The notes under the pieces are model-generated. The model did no database searches. It saw only the letters and a list, made by a program, of their open reading frames with translations, and was not told the origin of the DNA. 11,752 nucleotides of DNA, taken from Bacteroidota bacterium (GTDB taxonomy: Bacteria; Bacteroidota; Bacteroidia; Flavobacteriales; Weeksellaceae). The stretch is from positions 1 through 11,752 of the forward strand of contig JAEWHB010000012.1 of the NCBI GenBank assembly GCA_023388015.1, read 5' to 3'. Of this stretch, positions 1-7,677 are shown one piece after another. Each line of letters opens with the position of its first letter. Positions within the stretch are counted from its first letter, which is position 1. Position numbers and translations under genes: made by a program.

Positions 1-2438
1 CATGTTTGGGATTGTTGGTGAGCTGTTCTGTTAAAAGAGATTCGGCCAAAAACAGAGCTTTCCACAATACAACTGCCTGGTTCAATACTTTGTTCAATGC
101 GGAAGAAGAAATGGACAAAAAGATTGATGAACTTGAAATCAGTTATCAGGATAATTACTCAGAAATCCTTCCCGTAGATCCACGACCTGAAATTGTACGG
201 CCAGAATTTGACGAAGAATATATCAACCAACAGATTTCAAACTTTAATAATCGGCCCGGAAGTTCGGGCAGCAATACTCAACCTGCCGTAACCGGATTTG
301 ATTTGGTCGAAAAAAAGGCTTTGAAAGCCATTGAAAATCATTCCATGCTTATTGATGGTCGTGAAAGAAACAAATCCATGACGCGCGCTTATCTGATTTT
401 AGGTAAAGCACGTTATAACAACGGAAAAAGTTTTGAGGCACTTGAAGCACTAAATTATCTTCAGACAAAACTTCCTTTTCATAAAGAATTTACGCCCGAA
501 GCAAGATTGTACACTGCTTTGGCACATTTTCAAACAGGAAATCAATTTGAAGGAAACAGGCTTTTGGAAAACTTGAATAAAGATGATGGTTATAAAAAGA
601 AACTGAAAGAAAAGTTTTCTAAATATTATGCCGAAAATCTGATTAGAGAAGGCGAATATGAAGATGCGCTGGAGATGCTGGATCAAACCATCAGAAATAC
701 CAAAAATAAGAAAAGGAAAGCCCGGTATCATTTCATTGAAGGTCAATTGTATTCAAGGTTGAATATGCAAAATGAAGCAGGAGAGGCTTTTACTCGCGTT
801 TATAAGATGAAACCCGGATTTGAAATGGAAGTGAAATCGCAACTAGCAATCGCAGCCAATTTTGATCCTGAAAAGAACAGTTATAATTCGTATAAAGATC
901 ATTTACTCGATGTTTCCAAAAAAGGAAATTATGTTTCGCGTAAAAATGAATTTCTTTATGCAATCGGAGATATTGCCGCAAAATCCGGTAAAACAGAGGA
1001 AGCACGGAAATATTTAAAAGAAAGTTTTGTGGGACCCGCTTCTGATCCTTATGTACGAGGTTTGGCTTATGAACGATATGCCGATTTGGAGTTTGACAAT
1101 GGAAGTTATGTCCACGCATCTGCATATTATGATAGTGCGTTGGCTGTAGCACCTTATGACAAAGATATAGCCCGCATTACCGAAAGAAGTACTTCGCTTA
1201 AAACTTTAATGGAGAAATATTATTTGGTAAAGAAAAACGATAGTATTTTGAAATTAGCCTATATGAGCCCTGAAGAAAAAGACAAATTCTTTGGAGACTA
1301 TATTGCCAAATTGAAGATAGAAGACGCCAAACGCCAAAAACAAATGGAGGAGGAAGCTACTATTTTTCAAACACAAACCAAAGGATCAGGTTTTGGGAGT
1401 TCATTTGATGAAGGTGGCGGAGGAAGTAATTTTTATTTCTACAATACTTCTTTGAAAGCAAACGGTCAAAACGAATTCAAAAGAGTTTGGGGCAATGCTC
1501 GTTTAGCGGATAATTGGAGAAGTTCTGCCGGAGGATCTCTAAGTTTAGAAGAACAAGAAGCGGAAATGCTGGGACAAATAGATACTCAAAATCCAAGAAG
1601 ATATGAATTGGACTTTTATCTGGAACAAATTCCTACAAGTCCTGTAGAATTAAATAAATTAAAAATTGAGCGTGATACCACCGAACTTTCTTTGGGAATC
1701 GGCTATTATGATTTATTTAAAAATGCTAAAACTGCGACCCAAACACTTGAACATCTTGTTTCTACTCCACCAAAGGAACAATCAACAGAAGCACAAGCTT
1801 ACTATCAGATTTATAGAATTAATTTAAAAGAAGAAAATACAGCCAAAACAGAAGAATTTAAAAATTTGATCCTTACCAAATATCCAAATTCAGTTTATGC
1901 TGAATACATTCTTAATCCTGAAGTTGATTACATTACCCCTACCACAAAAGAAGCATTGGCGTTCTATGAAGGAACATTTGAATTATACAAATCAGGTGAT
2001 TATGACCAAGTTAAAACCAGAACTGTTGAAGCTTTGGAAAAGTATCCGACAGAAGCCATCATTGCAAAATTTTCATTGCTAAATGCATTGGCGATAGGGA
2101 AAACAGAAGGGAGAGAGAATTTAATCTCAGCGTTGGAATTAATTGTAGTGGCTTATCAAAATACAGATGAAGCCAAAAAAGCACAGGAAATTCTCGATCT
2201 TTTAAATGGTAAGAAGGAAAAAGAAAATGAAAAGGGTGATGAAATTTCGGAAGAAGAAATTAAAAGAAAAGAAGCTGGGCGATCATCCAATCAAGAGCAA
2301 TTAAAACCAACTTCTCCCCAACGACCTAATAATTCTAATGTACGCCCTACATCTGAAACTCCGGTTAAATCAGCAACTAATCGTCCTGAAGAAGGATCCA
2401 GACGTCAAAGTGTAGGCGCACCTGGCGGACGAGACTAA
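1..2438 (+). CDS. sprE: SprE/PorW-like TPR lipoprotein of the gliding/type IX secretion machinery (5' partial)
   Basis: This gene is cut at its 5' end: the reading frame is open from the first complete codon at base 3, and the real start lies just upstream. The first residues read CLGLLVSC, the tail of a lipoprotein signal peptide. The lipobox LVSC puts the lipidated Cys at bases 24-26, so the mature protein should sit in the envelope as a lipoprotein. About 800 residues follow. An N-terminal stretch contains FNTLFNAEEEMDKK and DNYSEILPV, typical of SprE/PorW. TPR-like helical repeats follow at roughly bases 380-1190. The motifs NFYFYN and FKRVWGNARLADNWR (about 1425-1525) are characteristic of the family. 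The C-terminal 70 or so residues are charged, Asn/Pro-rich and probably disordered. In Flavobacterium and Porphyromonas, SprE/PorW is needed for type IX secretion and gliding; the role here is inferred from family membership. No other type IX gene lies nearby. The stop is TAA at 2436-2438. Confidence 0.87.
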   Translation, partial: CLGLLVSCSVKRDSAKNRAFHNTTAWFNTLFNAEEEMDKKIDELEISYQDNYSEILPVDPRPEIVRPEFDEEYINQQISNFNNRPGSSGSNTQPAVTGFDLVEKKALKAIENHSMLIDGRERNKSMTRAYLILGKARYNNGKSFEALEALNYLQTKLPFHKEFTPEARLYTALAHFQTGNQFEGNRLLENLNKDDGYKKKLKEKFSKYYAENLIREGEYEDALEMLDQTIRNTKNKKRKARYHFIEGQLYSRLNMQNEAGEAFTRVYKMKPGFEMEVKSQLAIAANFDPEKNSYNSYKDHLLDVSKKGNYVSRKNEFLYAIGDIAAKSGKTEEARKYLKESFVGPASDPYVRGLAYERYADLEFDNGSYVHASAYYDSALAVAPYDKDIARITERSTSLKTLMEKYYLVKKNDSILKLAYMSPEEKDKFFGDYIAKLKIEDAKRQKQMEEEATIFQTQTKGSGFGSSFDEGGGGSNFYFYNTSLKANGQNEFKRVWGNARLADNWRSSAGGSLSLEEQEAEMLGQIDTQNPRRYELDFYLEQIPTSPVELNKLKIERDTTELSLGIGYYDLFKNAKTATQTLEHLVSTPPKEQSTEAQAYYQIYRINLKEENTAKTEEFKNLILTKYPNSVYAEYILNPEVDYITPTTKEALAFYEGTFELYKSGDYDQVKTRTVEALEKYPTEAIIAKFSLLNALAIGKTEGRENLISALELIVVAYQNTDEAKKAQEILDLLNGKKEKENEKGDEISEEEIKRKEAGRSSNQEQLKPTSPQRPNNSNVRPTSETPVKSATNRPEEGSRRQSVGAPGGRD

Positions 2439-2444
2439 AAAAAA

Positions 2445-2473
2445 CTCCTACCTAATCATGGATCAGGTAGGAG
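2445..2473. terminator. Bidirectional intrinsic terminator between sprE and kbl
   Basis: The arms CTCCTACCTAATC (2445-2457) and GATCAGGTAGGAG (2461-2473) form a 13-position stem with a single A/C mismatch around the 3-base loop ATG. The stem is preceded by an A run (2437-2444) and followed by ATATTTTTTT (2474-2483). Each strand therefore reads a stem followed by a T-rich tract, which suits the two converging genes. It begins 6 bases after the sprE stop codon. Confidence 0.85.
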
Positions 2474-2495
2474 ATATTTTTTTCAATATTCTAAA

Positions 2496-3692
2496 TTAAA
2501 TAACACCCAGTTCTTTTCCGACTTTCGTAAAAGCTGAAATGGCTTTGTCCAGATGTTCTCGTGTATGCGCCGCCGAAAGCTGAACACGGATTCGTGCTTT
2601 GTCGCGAGGCACAACCGGGAAGAAAAATCCAATTACATAAATTCCTTCATTCAATAGTTTATCGGCCATTTCTTGTGATAATTTCGCATCGTACAACATC
2701 ACCGGAACGATTGCCGCATCGCCATCGGGAATGTCAAATCCGGCTGCTTTCATATTGGTTCTGAAATACTCAGCATTTTCCATCACTTTGTCACGAAGCG
2801 AAGTATTGGTTTCCAACATATCGAAAACTTTTAAAGCTGCACCAACGATTCCCGGTGCCAAAGAATTCGAAAACAAATAAGGTCTCGATTTCTGACGAAG
2901 CATTTCGATTACTTCTTTTTTGGCAGAAGTAAATCCGCCCATTGCACCACCCAAAGCCTTTCCAAGTGTGGAAGTAATGATGTCCACTCGTCCCATCACA
3001 TCGGCATATTCATGCGTTCCTTTTCCGGTTTTCCCGATAAATCCTGTGGCGTGTGAATCATCTACCATCACAAGTGCACCATATTTTTCAGCAAGATCAC
3101 AAACACCTTTCAAGTTGGCAACGATTCCATCCATTGAGAAAACACCATCGGTAACGATGATCGTAAATCTGTGATTTTTGGAAGCTGCTTCCTTTAATTG
3201 CACTTCCAGATCTTCCATATCATTATTTTTGTATCGGTACCTTGCCGCTTTGCACAAACGAACGCCGTCGATGATCGACGCATGGTTCAATTCGTCTGAA
3301 ATGATGGCATCTTGATCGGTAAACAAAGGTTCAAATACGCCTCCATTTGCATCAAAAGCAGCTGCATACAAAATGGTATCTTCCATACCCAAGAATTTTG
3401 AAATGCGGGCTTCCAATTCTTTGTGAATGTCTTGGGTGCCACAAATAAAACGTACCGAAGACATTCCATAACCACGATTGTCCAACGTAGATTGAGAAGC
3501 TTGGATGACATCTGGATTATCGGAAAGTCCCAGATAATTATTGGCACAGAAATTCAATAATTTACTTCCGTTTTCCAAGGTAATTTCAGCCGCTTGCGGC
3601 GAAGCGATGATTCTTTCTTTTTTAAACAATCCCTGATTTTCCAAATCGGTTAACTGGTTGGCCAAATGCTGCCGGAATTTTTCGCTGTACAT
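2496..3692 (-). CDS. kbl: Glycine C-acetyltransferase (2-amino-3-ketobutyrate CoA ligase)
   Basis: This is a PLP-dependent alpha-oxoamine synthase family enzyme. Kbl cleaves 2-amino-3-ketobutyrate with CoA to glycine and acetyl-CoA, the second step of threonine degradation after threonine dehydrogenase, in the cytosol. The 398 residues equal the length of E. coli Kbl. Visible family signatures are NFCANNYLGL near residue 47, NHAS with H137 (PLP stacking), VMVDDSHATG with D211 and H214 contacting PLP, and STLGKALGGAMGG with K245 as the Schiff-base lysine. The SRPYLFSNSLAP segment follows and distinguishes Kbl well from 8-amino-7-oxononanoate synthase and ALA synthase, but paralogue assignment by eye is not absolute. 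No threonine dehydrogenase gene is adjacent. The start ATG at 3690-3692 matches the family N-terminus; there is no Shine-Dalgarno, and the leader consists of heptanucleotide repeats. Confidence 0.93.
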   Translation of the reverse strand: MYSEKFRQHLANQLTDLENQGLFKKERIIASPQAAEITLENGSKLLNFCANNYLGLSDNPDVIQASQSTLDNRGYGMSSVRFICGTQDIHKELEARISKFLGMEDTILYAAAFDANGGVFEPLFTDQDAIISDELNHASIIDGVRLCKAARYRYKNNDMEDLEVQLKEAASKNHRFTIIVTDGVFSMDGIVANLKGVCDLAEKYGALVMVDDSHATGFIGKTGKGTHEYADVMGRVDIITSTLGKALGGAMGGFTSAKKEVIEMLRQKSRPYLFSNSLAPGIVGAALKVFDMLETNTSLRDKVMENAEYFRTNMKAAGFDIPDGDAAIVPVMLYDAKLSQEMADKLLNEGIYVIGFFFPVVPRDKARIRVQLSAAHTREHLDKAISAFTKVGKELGVI

Positions 3693-3702
3693 GATGATTT
3701 TT

Positions 3703-3737
3703 GTTTCAAGTTTTATGTTTCAGGTTTCATGTTGCTT
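3703..3737 (-). repeat. Five tandem heptanucleotide units in the kbl leader
   Basis: Read on the kbl mRNA strand, the units are AAGCAAC, ATGAAAC, CTGAAAC, ATAAAAC and TTGAAAC, directly joined. By eye count, 21 of 28 positions match between neighbouring units. The array ends 10 bases before the kbl ATG. An inverted copy (TGAAACC on the plus strand, 3741-3747) pairs with GGTTTCA at 3723-3729, so a small hairpin is also possible. Confidence 0.6.
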
Positions 3738-3753
3738 TTTTGAAACCCGTGAA

Positions 3754-3761
3754 CAAATATA
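3754..3761 (-). promoter_or_regulatory. kbl: Candidate kbl -7 promoter element
   Basis: On the minus strand these bases read TATATTTG, an exact match to the Bacteroidota -7 consensus TAnnTTTG. It would place transcription start about 55 bases before the kbl ATG. I do not see a clear TTG-type -33 element at the usual distance, so the call is weak. It lies in the gap between the kbl and GNAT leader repeat arrays. Confidence 0.35.
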
Positions 3762-3769
3762 CAATTTGA

Positions 3770-3804
3770 AGATTTGAATATTAAATTTTAAATGTAGAAT
3801 TTTG
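3770..3804 (+). repeat. Five degenerate tandem heptanucleotide units in the GNAT leader
   Basis: The plus strand reads AGATTTG, AATATTA, AATTTTA, AATGTAG, AATTTTG in unbroken 7-base register. Eighteen of 28 neighbouring positions match by eye count, helped by the AT-rich composition. The array runs to within one base of the first possible ATG of the acetyltransferase (3806), which suggests that this ATG belongs to the repeat rather than to the gene. Confidence 0.4.
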
Positions 3805-3823
3805 AATGACAATTTATTTGGAT

Positions 3824-4312
3824 ATGAAGCTGACTACTATAACTTCTCAACAAATCTCAATAGTTCAAGAACTCGCTCGAGAAATCTGGAACGAACATTA
3901 CATCAAAATCATTTCGCAGAAACAGATTGATTATATGCTCGATTTGTTTTATTCGGACGAAAGAATTCGCTCGGAAATCGAGGAAGGAATTTCATGGGAA
4001 ATGTTGATGGATAACGAAAAACCAATTGGTTATCTGGTTTGCAAAATAGAATCTGATCAACTTTATATTTCAAAAATTTACCTGAAAGCCGAAACCCGCG
4101 GAAAAGGTTTTGGAAAATTGCTTCTGAACCGCGCGATAGAATTAGCGAATCAAAACGGTAAAAATTCTATTTATCTAAATGTAAATAAACATAATACGGA
4201 TTCGATTTCATTTTATGAACGAATGGGTTTCGTCAAAATAGACGAAGGTGTTTTCGACATCGGGAATGGGTATGTGATGGATGATTTTATTTTGGAATTA
4301 ATTCTAGATTAA
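3824..4312 (+). CDS. GNAT family N-acetyltransferase
   Basis: This is a single-domain GCN5-related acetyltransferase that transfers the acetyl group of acetyl-CoA to an amine; the acceptor cannot be read from the sequence. The acetyl-CoA pyrophosphate-binding motif A is clear as ETRGKGFGKLLLNRAIELA (R-x-x-G-x-G), preceded by the LYISKIYL beta strand. Motif B is LNVNKHNTDSISFYERMGF, with the usual FYERMGF. The frame opens immediately after a TGA at ATG 3806, giving 168 residues. I prefer the ATG at 3824 (MKLTTITSQQ, 162 residues): it begins at the first expected beta strand, while the upstream ATG lies at the edge of a leader repeat. The gene is divergent from kbl and ends 4 bases from the stop of the convergent helicase gene, with no terminator hairpin between them. 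A small-molecule or protein substrate is equally possible. Confidence 0.88.
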   Translation: MKLTTITSQQISIVQELAREIWNEHYIKIISQKQIDYMLDLFYSDERIRSEIEEGISWEMLMDNEKPIGYLVCKIESDQLYISKIYLKAETRGKGFGKLLLNRAIELANQNGKNSIYLNVNKHNTDSISFYERMGFVKIDEGVFDIGNGYVMDDFILELILD

Positions 4313-4316
4313 ATTG

Positions 4317-7040
4317 TCAATGTGTCCATTTATTTAGTCTTTCGACGTCATAATCCAATTGATTGGAAAGTGATTTTAAACGGGATTTTAATAATAATTT
4401 TCTGCCTTCAATCGATCTTGTGTAAACCAAAAAATAATTCCCTACTAAACTTCCCCATTGAGAAGCGAAAAATTCGGCTCCTTTTTTCCTTCGTCCTATG
4501 ATTTCAGGAACGGCGTGATAATCTTGTTGTTTAACAATTCCTTTGAACATCGATTTCCGAACGATGACATAGCGCGGATTATCAATCGGAGAAACGATTT
4601 CATAAAGCGCATTTGTAAAAACGGATTTATCGAAAGTGGAACCACCTTCCAAATGACAAAAAACCGACCCTTCCTTATCCATGGCGGTCACCACTTTTAA
4701 TTTGGAAACTTCTGTGTGAATGGCTCCGCTGCGAATGAGTGAATTTTTTAAGGCTTCGCCAATGTTATGAATATCCTCCGAAATATCGCGGTATTTTATA
4801 TAAAGACGAAAGGCTTTAAAGGCGCGACCGCCAAAATACAAAACGCCTCCAGCCACCACCAAACCCAAAAGTATATTCAAATCATTGATAGAGCGAACGT
4901 TTTTCACCAAACGCAAAAATACCTGAAACGCATATTCCATATAGCCCGCTGCCGCAACTCCAAGTGAAATAATAAAATTTCTAAGTGTTTTCTGGTAATA
5001 CATGCCCGTAATTTGACGGTATTTGCGTTCGCTTGGGAAAGGAATTTTCACTTCTTCAACCAAACTAACGCCTTTCCCTAAAGCAATTTCCCATCTATCT
5101 TTAAGGGATTTGCGATCTGCTCCATGAGAAAACATTTGGGCATTTATTTCATCTTTTCTTTGGGCAAATTCTTTATAATCGGGAAGATTTAATCGCGCGA
5201 TTCCATTTTCAATCGTTGTATTTTCTCGAAAGGAAATTCCTACAAAACTCCGAAATCTACGTTTTAAAACTTCCAAATCACTCCCGCCAAATTCATCTGT
5301 CGCATCTAAACTTACCAGATGCCAAATGTTGGAAGTTTTTTGTGGATTGTCTTTCTGAGTACGGATCGCACGACCACGCATTTGATTTGACATCACAAAC
5401 GAACCCACGAAACTTGCGAGAATAAGCGAATTTATTGCCGGCGCATCCCAACCTTCTCCTAATAAAGATTTCGTTCCAACAAGAATTTCAATTTCTCCAT
5501 TTTGAAAAATTTGTGTGACAATGTGGACGATGTTGTGCTTGATTTGTTCGGTAACAGAAATCAAAATATAATTTTCATCAAAGGGTAAGGTTGAAAACTT
5601 GATCTCTGAAATTCCGTACAATTTGGATTTGGTTTGAAACGATTCTAAGGATGATTTTGGAATGATGATAATTGAGCCCGTTAGAACTCCTATTTTTTTA
5701 TCGTTTTGGTTGTTTCTTCTTAATTTTTCAAAAATGGGAATTACTCCGAGTTTATTTAATTCTAAATCATTACATTCCGAATTAATCAAAAACTCTTTTC
5801 GAATGTAATCCGAAAGAATCACCATTCGTAAATCTTTCTCTAAATGTTCATATTCAAAATTTACGATTTCATTAATTCCATTTAATTTATTGATACTTGA
5901 AGCTAAATACCCAGAAATTTTCTGATTTTGATAAAAATTAATTTGATTTCTATCAATGATTCCAGCGCGTCGAAGTTTGGATTCGATTTGGTGTTTGTGT
6001 TCATTGAATTCTTCAAAATATTCTTTTTCTCGAAACAAATAAAATTCCAACAAAACCTGCATCCATTGGTAATTCAAAAATGGAATTTCAAAATCTTTCC
6101 CACCAATGACTTCTAAATGGGATTTGGGAATGATGCGTTGATTATCATTTAGAAAAATCAAAGAAGCCGAATAAAATGAAACATTCTCATAAATCCAATC
6201 CAGATTTTGAGTGGGATTAACCCAAAATGGATGATTTTCAATTGCTTGAATTAAAATTTCATCGTTCTTGATTTCTTTAAAAATTCTTTCTGCATTTAAC
6301 CTGAAATCTAGAATTCTCTGATTCTCAAATTCGGTTGGCAAAGTAAAATAAACACAATCCTGATGCGGACATAAATCACCTTCAGCAATCAATTCCGGAA
6401 CAGAAATTTCCGTATCGACAGGTCCGTTTAAAGTAATATAACGGTTCCATTCAGCAGGTGTCACGTCATACGGAGGCGTGGCAGTGAGCCCAAGAATGCA
6501 AGGTTTTAATCTGTCTTTAATTTTATTGAGCGTCTGCCACCATTCATTTTTCAAATGATGGGCTTCGTCAACGATAATTACGCCAATTTTTTGTTTTTGT
6601 AAACCTTTTACAACCGTTTCTAAATTGACATTGGCTTTGGATTCAATAATTGCTGAATTGGTTTCCTCCTCTTCAAAATCTTCTTCTTCAATTTTGGAAT
6701 TACTGCAAGCTGCATGCAATCCCTGATAAGTCGAAACGGTGATAAATTTCGGATTGCGAATATCTCGGGAAATCCACTCAGGCGTAATTTCCGTTTGAAG
6801 AAATAATTCGCAAAAACGCTGAATCCATTGGTTTCTTATTGCAAGCGTTGGAGTTAAAATAAGTGTCGGTTTATCCAGTCTCAGCATCACCTCCAAACCC
6901 AAAACGGTTTTCCCCGAACCCGGCGGCGCAACGACGTGTAAATGGTTGTCTTCCATGTGCGCATCCAACTCATCGAGCACACGCTGTTGGTATTTTCGCC
7001 AGCTGTATTTGAATTTTATATCGGTTGGAAAGTTTTCCAA
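4317..7040 (-). CDS. SF2 DEAH-box helicase with C-terminal transmembrane hairpin
   Basis: This 907-residue protein is a predicted ATP-dependent superfamily 2 nucleic acid translocase. In order: WRKYQ (14-18, Q-motif-like), Walker A APPGSGKT (38-45), motif Ia LTPTLAIRNQW (62-72), STYQG (103-107), an acidic linker (118-127), DEAH (158-161), motif III TATPP (186-190), motif V GTKSLLGEGWDAP (522-534) and motif VI QMRGRAIR (553-560). Two hydrophobic segments follow (about 687-709 and 721-742), then a C-terminal domain (about 755-907) with HAVPEIIGRRKK and FLVYTRSIEGRKLLL that I cannot assign. The start is TTG at 7040, 14 bases after the upstream PhnA gene. The only upstream in-frame alternative is an ATT, and the next ATG (residue 29) would lose the Q-motif. 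The close spacing suggests it is the last gene of a miaE-phnA-helicase unit. Membrane association is inferred from hydrophobicity; the biological role is unknown. Confidence 0.9.
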   Translation of the reverse strand: MENFPTDIKFKYSWRKYQQRVLDELDAHMEDNHLHVVAPPGSGKTVLGLEVMLRLDKPTLILTPTLAIRNQWIQRFCELFLQTEITPEWISRDIRNPKFITVSTYQGLHAACSNSKIEEEDFEEEETNSAIIESKANVNLETVVKGLQKQKIGVIIVDEAHHLKNEWWQTLNKIKDRLKPCILGLTATPPYDVTPAEWNRYITLNGPVDTEISVPELIAEGDLCPHQDCVYFTLPTEFENQRILDFRLNAERIFKEIKNDEILIQAIENHPFWVNPTQNLDWIYENVSFYSASLIFLNDNQRIIPKSHLEVIGGKDFEIPFLNYQWMQVLLEFYLFREKEYFEEFNEHKHQIESKLRRAGIIDRNQINFYQNQKISGYLASSINKLNGINEIVNFEYEHLEKDLRMVILSDYIRKEFLINSECNDLELNKLGVIPIFEKLRRNNQNDKKIGVLTGSIIIIPKSSLESFQTKSKLYGISEIKFSTLPFDENYILISVTEQIKHNIVHIVTQIFQNGEIEILVGTKSLLGEGWDAPAINSLILASFVGSFVMSNQMRGRAIRTQKDNPQKTSNIWHLVSLDATDEFGGSDLEVLKRRFRSFVGISFRENTTIENGIARLNLPDYKEFAQRKDEINAQMFSHGADRKSLKDRWEIALGKGVSLVEEVKIPFPSERKYRQITGMYYQKTLRNFIISLGVAAAGYMEYAFQVFLRLVKNVRSINDLNILLGLVVAGGVLYFGGRAFKAFRLYIKYRDISEDIHNIGEALKNSLIRSGAIHTEVSKLKVVTAMDKEGSVFCHLEGGSTFDKSVFTNALYEIVSPIDNPRYVIVRKSMFKGIVKQQDYHAVPEIIGRRKKGAEFFASQWGSLVGNYFLVYTRSIEGRKLLLKSRLKSLSNQLDYDVERLNKWTH

Positions 7041-7054
7041 AGCAAATTCTGAAT

Positions 7055-7633
7055 CTACTTCTTCACAAATTTAGTAAGAATCACAATGGATTGACCTTCT
7101 ATTTTTCCTTCGATTTGTTCCACATTGTCGTGAACCAAACGGATATTTCTAACGGCCGTCCCGATTTTTGCTGTAATGGAAGAACCTTTCACGTCCAGAT
7201 CTTTGATCAAAGTTACGGTGTCGCCATTTTGCAAAATATTTCCATTTGAATCTTTGTGTAGTTCTACATTTCCATCGCCCATATGATCCCCGGACGCTTT
7301 TGCCCATTCGATGGCATCTTCGTCCAAATACATCATTTCCAACGCATCAGCAGCCCAAGATTCATTGCGAAATCGATTTAAAATTCGCCAAGAAACCACT
7401 TGAACGCCCGGGACTTCACTCCACATAGAAGTCGGTAAATATCTTTCCCAATACGCACTGTCGGGTTCTTCTCTTTTTTCAATTTGAGCCAAAGCCTTGT
7501 CCGAAATTAAAATCGTTCTTTCGGGTTGGTTGCCTGAAGTGGGTTTTACTTCGTAGAAGTTTAAATTTCCAGTTTCGCCGCTGAGTTCACATACGCCGCC
7601 GCTTCTTTCTTTTACAATGTTTTCTAACTTCAT
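7055..7633 (-). CDS. PhnA/YjdM-domain protein, long form with degenerate zinc ribbon
   Basis: The 192-residue protein ends in a well-conserved PhnA domain: HKDSNGNILQNGDTVTLIKD, DLDVKGSS (145-152), then a beta-rich segment ending ILTKFVKK. The N-terminal half, with SMWSEVPGVQVVSWRILNR and WAADALEMMYLDED, matches the long bacterial form of the family. E. coli YjdM (formerly PhnA) was linked by name to phosphonate use, but that function is not established, and no phosphonate genes lie here. In E. coli YjdM the N-terminus is a CxxC zinc ribbon. Here the equivalent region reads CELSG (C15, S18) and ILISDKA, so only one of the expected cysteines remains and zinc binding is doubtful. The ATG at 7631-7633 is preceded by an AGA-type heptanucleotide array. 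The stop (TAG) lies 14 bases before the helicase TTG start. Confidence 0.88.
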   Translation of the reverse strand: MKLENIVKERSGGVCELSGETGNLNFYEVKPTSGNQPERTILISDKALAQIEKREEPDSAYWERYLPTSMWSEVPGVQVVSWRILNRFRNESWAADALEMMYLDEDAIEWAKASGDHMGDGNVELHKDSNGNILQNGDTVTLIKDLDVKGSSITAKIGTAVRNIRLVHDNVEQIEGKIEGQSIVILTKFVKK

Positions 7634-7637
7634 ATTT

Positions 7638-7672
7638 AAGTTCTATTTTCTTTATTCTATTCTCTTTTCTCT
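7638..7672 (-). repeat. Five tandem heptanucleotide units in the PhnA-gene leader
   Basis: On the mRNA strand the gap between miaE and the PhnA gene reads AGAGAAA, AGAGAAT, AGAATAA, AGAAAAT, AGAACTT, followed by AAAT and the ATG. About 20 of 28 neighbouring positions match. The array fills nearly the whole 44-base gap. It is a purine-rich stretch and could aid ribosome binding in a gene without a Shine-Dalgarno; that role is inference. Confidence 0.6.
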
Positions 7673-7677
7673 AAAAT

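Noticed and set aside
2..34. ATG at base 2 as a gene start
   Set aside because: Its frame stops after ten codons; the true frame is one base later and continues the lipoprotein signal peptide.
790..1152. A 120-codon minus-strand open frame inside sprE
   Set aside because: Antisense to the conserved TPR region, with low-complexity His/Tyr/Asn-rich product and no domain.
3703..3804. CRISPR-like repeats between kbl and the acetyltransferase
   Set aside because: The units are 7 bases, directly joined and degenerate, with no unique spacers.
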